Positions 57,880 to 64,000 of a DNA stretch of 64,000 bases are shown here, in pieces. The notes beneath the pieces were generated by a model. The model was not told where the DNA came from. It made no database searches and saw only the letters and a program-made list of their open reading frames with translations. The DNA is taken from NCBI GenBank assembly GCA_963556695.1, contig CAUWAG010000003.1, positions 2,294,001 through 2,358,000 of the forward strand, read 5' to 3'. The DNA comes from Anthostomella pinea. Its lineage: Eukaryota > Ascomycota > Sordariomycetes > Xylariales > Xylariaceae. A program made the translations under genes and the position numbers. Each line of letters begins with the position of its first letter. Positions within the stretch are counted from its first letter, which is position 1.

Positions 57880-59494
57880 CCTCACGATGTTGGGCTGCTC
57901 GAAACCTCCAATTTTTGACACGTGTCGGACCTTGAAGCAAGTCCCGCATAAAGCTATGTACTAGACTTATGAGGCCGGGAATATACTGCTTAAATGTTTC
58001 ACAATGATATAGTATCTACAGCAGAGGTGTCCATAGTAGACGCTTACTTGGGCACGTTTACGTACATGTGGAACACGTCGTAAGGCCTTCGCCCTAATCT
58101 ATTTCAGAGCAAAGCTTCAGAACATTGTTTCCAGTCATCTGCGCACTTCTTCCACATGATGTGTCTCCTGAATAGCCCGTCCTGTGTCATCATCCTAAAC
58201 ACGCCACGCTATTGATGCATCGCACTCTCAAGCCAACAATGTGCTTGACTTTGCAAGCCCTCTGTCCTCCTATCATCAGGACAACGTAGGAACTGTCACA
58301 AGGACGCCAAAGGACGCAGCATTACCTCCTGGTTGCCATGATTAGAGGCCCCGTTCCGTAGGACGACTGCACTTAAAAGGAGCCACGTTATGAGTTGCTG
58401 GAGCGCGACACCGCGGTGTGGGATGCGTTGCTTTAACCTGACTTTCGTCAGTAAGTCGCCCGAGTTCTAGCAGCGACCGAACTTCTCCCATGCCGCCGAG
58501 GTTGGCATCACGCGCTGCGCAAGTACATGCGACACCATCGTGGCTGCCTCGCGCTCCACGAGGAATGCTCCCGGTCATGTCCGGGAGGGCAACCTGATCA
58601 GGTTGGGCGCCGGGCCGAACGTCCCGTGTGGCATCAGTCTTGTAGTCGACAGCTCCAGCTTGGAGAGACCCCCGTCATCAGGTTGAAATATGCTTTGGAG
58701 CACCGAACGCTGGTCAAGGCTCGATCATCCCATTGTCCAGCCGAAGATCGAGCTTAGGAGTGGAAGAGAACGGTGTCAATCTGTGAACGACATCACCTGC
58801 TTTAAAACCTGGTTGGTGATTAATGCATGTATACATACATCACATTAACCGAGTTACTGCTGTAATGATGCGCTCTCTGGTTCCACCACGGGAGTGCGGA
58901 GAATGATTTTCCGGCTTCCTTTTCTGCGCCAGGTTTGTCGGGTGGCCTCGTTACAACCCTGGCCTCTCCCTTGCCGCCGTTGAGCAGCATGTACTGGCGA
59001 CTGTGTCGCACTTGCTCTATTTCCGCGACTGCTCAATGTTCATTCAAGTGGTCGGTGATGTTTCGCACCACTCTTCACACACAGCTCGTTCTGTCAAAGC
59101 AATCCGCTTGCATAGGCATATTTTGCTCATGGCAGGCAAAGTCACCTAGTTTCAAGGGCAAGCTAATGCTCGTACGCCCAATGCGCTCAACTGCGTAGCC
59201 AGCTACTCATGGAAAAAAGGCTACTGGACTCAGGTATCAGCAGTGAAGTCATGCAGGCTGCCTGCAAATCAACCCTGGGCTGACTGGGAAGCCCGAGGCG
59301 GGGTTGGCTTGGAGATGGTGCATGACACAGCCTGAGATGGCATCCAATGAAACAACTGTTCACTACAGAGAGTAATCGGGTTTTCATTAGAAGCTCGGGC
59401 AGTCCCCCTGTCCCAGAGCCTCATACTCTCCGATCTTCGATTTTCGCTGCCGCACGCCGCGACTTGCCCCCTACCAGGGTCGAAAAGCGTCGTC
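57880..59494. other. Intergenic stretch
   Basis: Only short ORFs in several frames around 58340-58760, none with domains. Nothing supported. Confidence 0.4.
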
Positions 59495-60044
59495 ATGGCA
59501 GAAGCCATCGTTACCCTGAATCTCGTCTGCAATGTGATGCAAGTCATATCTTTGACTGGCAAGGTCATCGGCCTATGCAGGAAATCGTTCAAAGACGGCT
59601 CACTAGAGCTTGGCCTTGCTTTGAATACAGCATACTTCACGGCCCTCCTGACGTCGGTTCAAGGCGACCTCTGCCACTTCGATCCCGTCTGTCTCAACAC
59701 AGACGTTCGTCCCGCCAATGAACAGGACTCGGCGACGCAGCATGCCAGGGCTAGCCTCAGAAGCATTGCGGCGGATTTGGTCAGAGACACCAGAGAGCTG
59801 CAAGCGGTGCTTCAAACAGTCGTAGTGACGCCTTCCTCGGGGACGCGACGCCGGATAGTCATAGCTTTCAACTACAAGTTCTCCTACAAGGAGAAGATCT
59901 CGGCTCTTGAAAAGAACATCAAAACCGCCCAAGGTGTCATGGAAACAGAGTTCCTGACCAGGATCTGGTAGGTGATCTCAAGCACATTGCATTGGAGAGG
60001 CACGTGCTAATTCCCCTTGCAGCTCGTCGGCCCAAGCTTCTTGA
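59495..60044 (+). CDS. Stand-alone SesA/STAND N-terminal-like protein
   Basis: Exon 1 (59495-59967) and a tiny exon 2 (60023-60044) give 164 aa. The helical N-terminus (MAEAIVTLNLVCNVMQVISL, then TGKVIGLCRKSFKDGS) resembles the fungal NACHT/STAND-associated N-terminal domain of the SesA/Goodbye-like class. This domain normally precedes a NACHT or NB-ARC nucleotide-binding region in NLR-like proteins of heterokaryon incompatibility. Here the protein stops 12 bp into the second exon's second half, and no NACHT sequence follows within 1 kb. It is either a signalling-domain-only protein or a truncated NLR. Similarity is judged by eye from helical pattern and Gly-Lys placement, so the family call is moderate. 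Confidence 0.55.
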
Positions 60045-61178
60045 TCTCTCACGATACATTTCCGTGCCGGGCAGCAGACCCCAGACCTTTGTTTTTCGCT
60101 TTCGGTTCCCCTTTCGTGACCAATCAACATGCCTGTTCTCTAAAGATGCAGCTGGCCAAAGAAGTAGCTGACATGACGAGTCCCGCTGACGGCCATGCGG
60201 TTGGATCCGCGCCAATTAGCATTGAGGGGGTGTATAGGCAAGCTTTGATCGATCCGATTCGCTGTAGATCAGCGCATCCTGTCCAAGGGTGCATCGTGAG
60301 AAGCTTAGCCCTCTTTGACGCAGCAGCCTTGCAACTGGTAATGTCAGCCTGCGCCCTTTTGCTACTTCTTCAGCCGCTCGGGGAACGCTCGCTCTCGTTC
60401 CCAAAATACTCACGCATGGTTGACCCCGAGGCTGATAGGATCTCTCTCCACCGTCTATCCGTCGATCGACAAGTTCCCCAGTTGTGCGGGCAGCAGGTGG
60501 TGGCACAAGGGGGCCATGACATAATGACAATACCAAACTGTCCGGACGCGTGTGATGCACGAGGCATGTTTCCCTCATTCTCGCCCACATGCTCATCCTC
60601 ATCTTTACCCTCATGGTCACAGGATTCACTCGGCGCTCAGCTCTTTGCCGGACAATTCACTCAAGTAGGAACCAGCCACTTGAGCGACGGCTAAGTTGGC
60701 GATCTTCATCTACCTCCCATACGCAGCAATCCTTGGAGGTGGATTCCGTATAAGATGAAATTTCATTTTTAGCAACAAGTGAGAGCTCCCCGATGAGACT
60801 GGTCCTCAAAGTTCCACCTGGTGGACATGGAGACGAGCGGCTACTAGGACCCAGTCTATTTCGAGATATCATCGACGTCGATATGGTAGCGATGTCATGT
60901 AGGCGGAATTCCTTGGATGTGGGACTTGCTGTGCTTCGGTGGTTGGCTTCATCTCCAATAAGCCAGAGGAGCAGAGCTTTCGAGAGCTCGAGTTCGACAG
61001 AGGTATTGTCTACAAAAGGAGACATTCTTAGTATCTTGTACAGAATCAACAACATCAGAAACATCAACAGCTTTCATCCACGTTATCAACATCCGCAACA
61101 CTTGCACCCCATAGCCAACTCTTCCACAGACTCATTCGCAGAATATCTCATACAAAGCAAACCAGCCACTTCACCAAG
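60045..61178. other. Intergenic stretch
   Basis: Overlapping antisense ORFs at 60657-61212 (136 and 139 codons) cannot both be real and neither shows a domain. Otherwise nothing. Confidence 0.35.
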
Positions 61179-61893
61179 GTGCAGTTCACCAGCACTTTCG
61201 CCGCCATTGTGAGCCTCTTGGCCGTTACCGCCCAGGCCACTCCTGCCCCCAGAGCCGACAGCCCAGAGATCGCAGCTCGAGCCAACGCCAAGTTGAACCA
61301 GTACCCCAACGACGACTGGTAAGTCTAACCACTCCCAGCGCTTCTTCCTTGTGACAATCAGGCCTGCAGCTGCGCTGCTCAGGGCTGATGGGATGAAATA
61401 TCTAGATTCAACGATATCTAAGGAAGAAGAGGCAAGGTCGGAAGAGAGAGGGGAAGCTAGGGATATATATGTACATAAATATGTAGAGGCATTATGTAAT
61501 ACCGTAACATTCCTCTCCCCTTCCCCGGATCCCCTACTCAGGCCTCCTAACACCGCCAATTTTAGTAAGGACAACAGCGGAGGCAACACCCCGACCTACC
61601 ACGCCTCGCCCCCTGCCCGCAAGTGCTACACCATCGACACCACGTCCAAGTCGTTCTACTTCGGCCTGGGCCCGCTGAGCCAGACGTGGGGTGAGTTAGA
61701 CGAGACATCCTGGTCCTCCAATGTCTTCGAATTCAGCTAACCTGACTACGAAGCCTACTCCGAGGCTGGCTGTAATGGCCTGTGCAAGAACCTGGGCGGC
61801 TCAGGAGGCTGCCAGGGAATCAACGTTACCGTCAGCGAGCAGTTCGAGAAAATCCTCAGTGTCATGATGGATCAAACTCCCCTCGCGGTATAA
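61179..61893 (+). CDS. Small secreted cysteine-containing protein with GTG in place of the start ATG
   Basis: Exons 61179-61318, 61566-61690 and 61754-61893 give 134 codons. The first codon is GTG followed by QFTSTFAAIVSLLAVTAQA, a typical fungal signal peptide that would normally begin with Met. There is no in-frame ATG upstream or within exon 1. The mature part has a possible Arg-containing pro-region, YPNDDWCKDN, ARKCYTIDTT, SFYFGLGPLSQTW and GCNGLCKNLGG..GGCQGINVTV, with six Cys. The first intron is unusually long (247 bp). All splice sites are in phase, so the gene is intact except for the start. Effector-like by size and composition; no known family. Confidence 0.6.
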
Positions 61894-62995
61894 CTGCACA
61901 TTCGCTGGTTTACCCCTCTAGGCTTCGGGTCAAGGTCGTTTCTTTGGTTTCTGTTTTCTATCTGGAGTTTGCGCTGACCTAACTTTATACATTCCTTATT
62001 GTACAACTATATACATTCATTCGATTTATCATCTTCAGCTACACGTCCTGTGTGATTCGTCCCCCGCTGTTGCCACGCCAGTAGGTCAGCCCCAGCTGCT
62101 ATTATAATGATTTCATGGTCGATCCAAGTCCTATAGTAGGCTGCGATCACTTGGATACGTCCTTTCTCGCCGCGGTTAGGGTCGCGGGAGGCTTTCGTAA
62201 GCTCAGTATATCCTGTGATGAAATTCTTCGTGGCGTGTAAAGTCATCAACACACTGGCAAGGACCTTATGGAAATCGTGATGCTGCAACCATTGATGCAA
62301 GCGACCTAGACCTCCGCCGCTCTGGGAAACCCCGCTCTAACTCAGTAGGTACGGTAGTCGTAACTCGTGAAGAATAACAGAGCGTCGCCCATAAGACTCC
62401 GACAGGGGCTGACGAGTTTACAGCGGATCGAACCACGCACGTTGAAGGTCCCATATCAGTGAGTAGATTACTTCGTCGATAACCCTACAGCAAGACTAGT
62501 GCTAAGCACACGTATAAAGAGGCGTATGAACTAGCCTCGTGGATGAGGGGTGGTCGGCTGTGACACGCCGAGACTCGATGCCGGGCCGCATGCCGCCTTA
62601 CAGCGGATCCGGAAAGCATGCGTCGGTCCGTGGCTTAGCGCACACTCTTTGAAACATCCCCAAGCTAGTGATGGGCCATGTAGGAAGAGACAAATCAGAT
62701 CGAACCCCTTGATCCCAGTCCACTGCAGAAGTAAATCCGTCGTGCTGATATCCGAGAACACGATGACACCCACATCCCTCCTGGGCCATGAAGTCTAAGT
62801 CACTTAGAGATACTTTATGTCATAAGACCCCTTCTGACTTTATTCTTTCAGTTAAAATTGCACCGAGCTTCGCCTTTCCCAGACTTGTTCTCGGAACCAT
62901 CCATCCCCCTTCCACCCCCCAACCGTCCCTCTCAATCCACACTCACACCTCTATCCTTTCTTTCCACCCATACAATACCTAACCACCAGAAAAAA
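61894..62995. other. Intergenic stretch with CT-rich leader
   Basis: No gene seen in most of it. The last 130 bp before 62996 are C/T-rich and end AAAAAATG, like a fungal core promoter and leader. Confidence 0.4.
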
Positions 62996-63181
62996 ATGCC
63001 ATGTGCGCCGCCAATCCGCGGTGCCAGGGGCCAACTAGTGGCATGGCAAAAGCCTCTGAGGGATCAACAACAGGCCGCAGGAGGCAGCCTTTTCAGACGC
63101 GGCGGCGAATACAAGAACCCGCCGGACATCGCATGGCTGGACAACAGGGTCATTTATATGATCATTGTGCCTGAAGCCTAG
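62996..63181 (+). CDS. Candidate small protein, 61 aa
   Basis: ATG after an A6 run and a strongly CT-rich leader opens MPCAPPIRGARGQLVAWQKP, then a Gln/Gly/Arg stretch, and ends LDNRVIYMIIVPEA. No signal peptide or known family. The leader is the best evidence that something is transcribed here; the ORF is short enough to be chance. Confidence 0.4.
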   Translation: MPCAPPIRGARGQLVAWQKPLRDQQQAAGGSLFRRGGEYKNPPDIAWLDNRVIYMIIVPEA

Positions 63182-63736
63182 AGATAACGGTGAACGGTTT
63201 TGAGGGATGGGGGATAAGAAAGAGGTTGGAGAAATGTAGCTCCTGGGTTGGTTGGATGGGTTTGGGGATGGGTGGTAATTTGCCGATTCAGGCCCAGGCG
63301 GGAGGGGGCTCTTGTCTTCCTAACTATTCTGTAACCCTATGTGACCCTCTGGGCTCTCTCTAGGACATATCATTGCTATATAGGTGCCTTACGGGTGCTG
63401 TTGGGCGACCTGCTAGACCTGATGATGTCTTTCTCCATTGCGTATCGGCGAGTCATTGCTACCCATACTGTCATCATACGAAAAAAGCGAGGCAATTGCC
63501 GTCAAGATCGAAAAAGAAGTGACATCAAGATGGTAAGAAGATAATAAAACCTACTAGTACTATTGATGATGCCAGCCGTACCAAGCTAGTAGATACATTG
63601 GTATAAGAGACGTCAACACAGGGGATATCAAGAACACCTTGAAACCAAAAGAAACCCGCCCACGCCACCGCAGCACCGACGCCCATTCCCCTCCATGTCC
63701 AAGCCCATGTCCAGCATGCCCAAACACATCATGATC
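63182..63736. other. Intergenic stretch
   Basis: Convergent 3' flanks; nothing supported. Confidence 0.4.
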
Positions 63737-64000
63737 TCATCCAGTCGTACCCAACGCCTCTACCGTCTCCCCTTCCCCATTCTGCTGCCCCACCGGCGTG
63801 CGCGGCCGCACCCCCAACTTCTGCAAGAACCGCACGCTCGCCTTGTTCTCGACGCGCAGCACCTCCTCCTTCCTCAGAACCTTCCTCTCTATCGCCGCGC
63901 TCTGGCTCGAGTCCAGCTGCGCCTCCTCTTTCTTGCGGGCCTCCTCGGGCGCCAATATCTTCTCCTTCTGGTGCGTGAGCTTCTGCAGCGCCTCCTTGCC
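63737..64000 (-). CDS. C-terminal end of a coiled-coil protein, partial
   Basis: The minus frame is open from the window edge to the stop at 63737. It reads a charged helix (KEALQKLTHQKEKI, EEARKKEEAQLDSSQSAAIE, RKVLRKEEVLRVENKASVRF) and a polar tail. Strong Glu/Lys heptad-like composition and GC-rich third positions support coding. The N-terminal part lies beyond the window, so the protein cannot be identified. Confidence 0.65.
   Translation of the reverse strand, partial: GKEALQKLTHQKEKILAPEEARKKEEAQLDSSQSAAIERKVLRKEEVLRVENKASVRFLQKLGVRPRTPVGQQNGEGETVEALGTTG

Noticed and set aside
60657..61212. Two antisense ORFs of 136 and 139 codons
   Set aside because: They overlap each other and neither shows a domain or conserved features.

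Overview
This window is nuclear DNA of a filamentous ascomycete (Pezizomycotina). Most genes carry introns of about 45-80 bp with GT..AG ends and CTGAC/CTAAC-type branch sequences. Several products belong to families typical of these fungi: a Pth11-like rhodopsin-domain protein, a DUF3176 protein, a SesA/STAND-type N-terminal domain, pectin lyase and CBM1-linked mannanase. A 5.3 kb AT-rich block looks like repeat-induced point mutation (RIP). The two secreted plant-wall enzymes suggest a plant-associated or saprotrophic species. The species itself cannot be named from the sequence.

Layout. 0-9.6 kb: a rhodopsin-domain membrane protein running off the left edge, a gene-poor stretch with an intron-bearing tRNA-like sequence, then a seven-exon SET-domain protein. 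9.6-14.9 kb: AT-rich, ORF-less block bounded by diverged direct repeats about 5.1 kb apart, holding islands of normal composition and a tandem array of tRNA B-box-like units. 15.8-37.3 kb: the best-preserved gene region, with F-box/ankyrin protein, small orphan genes, Psr1-like phosphatase, peroxisomal ABCD transporter, single-pass glycoprotein, pectin lyase, an orphan gene with a frame break and an APC-family permease.

39.3-44.7 kb: a complete Ty1/Copia element with identical 198-bp LTRs and a 5-bp target-site duplication. Its polyprotein is interrupted by a stop and its reverse-transcriptase box is YVDN rather than YVDD. 44.9-58 kb: a degraded zone with a broken secreted Cys-rich gene, an intact orphan gene, a protein kinase-like gene, a short run of telomere-type TTAGGG repeats, an adjoining pseudogene, an intact mannanase and a DUF3176 pseudogene with four lesions. 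59-64 kb: a stand-alone SesA-like protein, an effector-like secreted protein whose ATG is replaced by GTG, a 61-aa candidate gene and the end of a coiled-coil gene.

No biosynthetic cluster or operon-like co-functional set is visible; neighbouring genes look functionally independent. The theme is genome erosion: RIP, recent retrotransposition, interstitial telomere repeat and several broken genes in one window. Four loci show single-base frame breaks. For those, assembly error must be excluded before calling pseudogenes; the premature stops and the lost start codon are harder to explain that way. Exon boundaries were placed by hand from splice signals and frame continuity and were not checked against transcripts.
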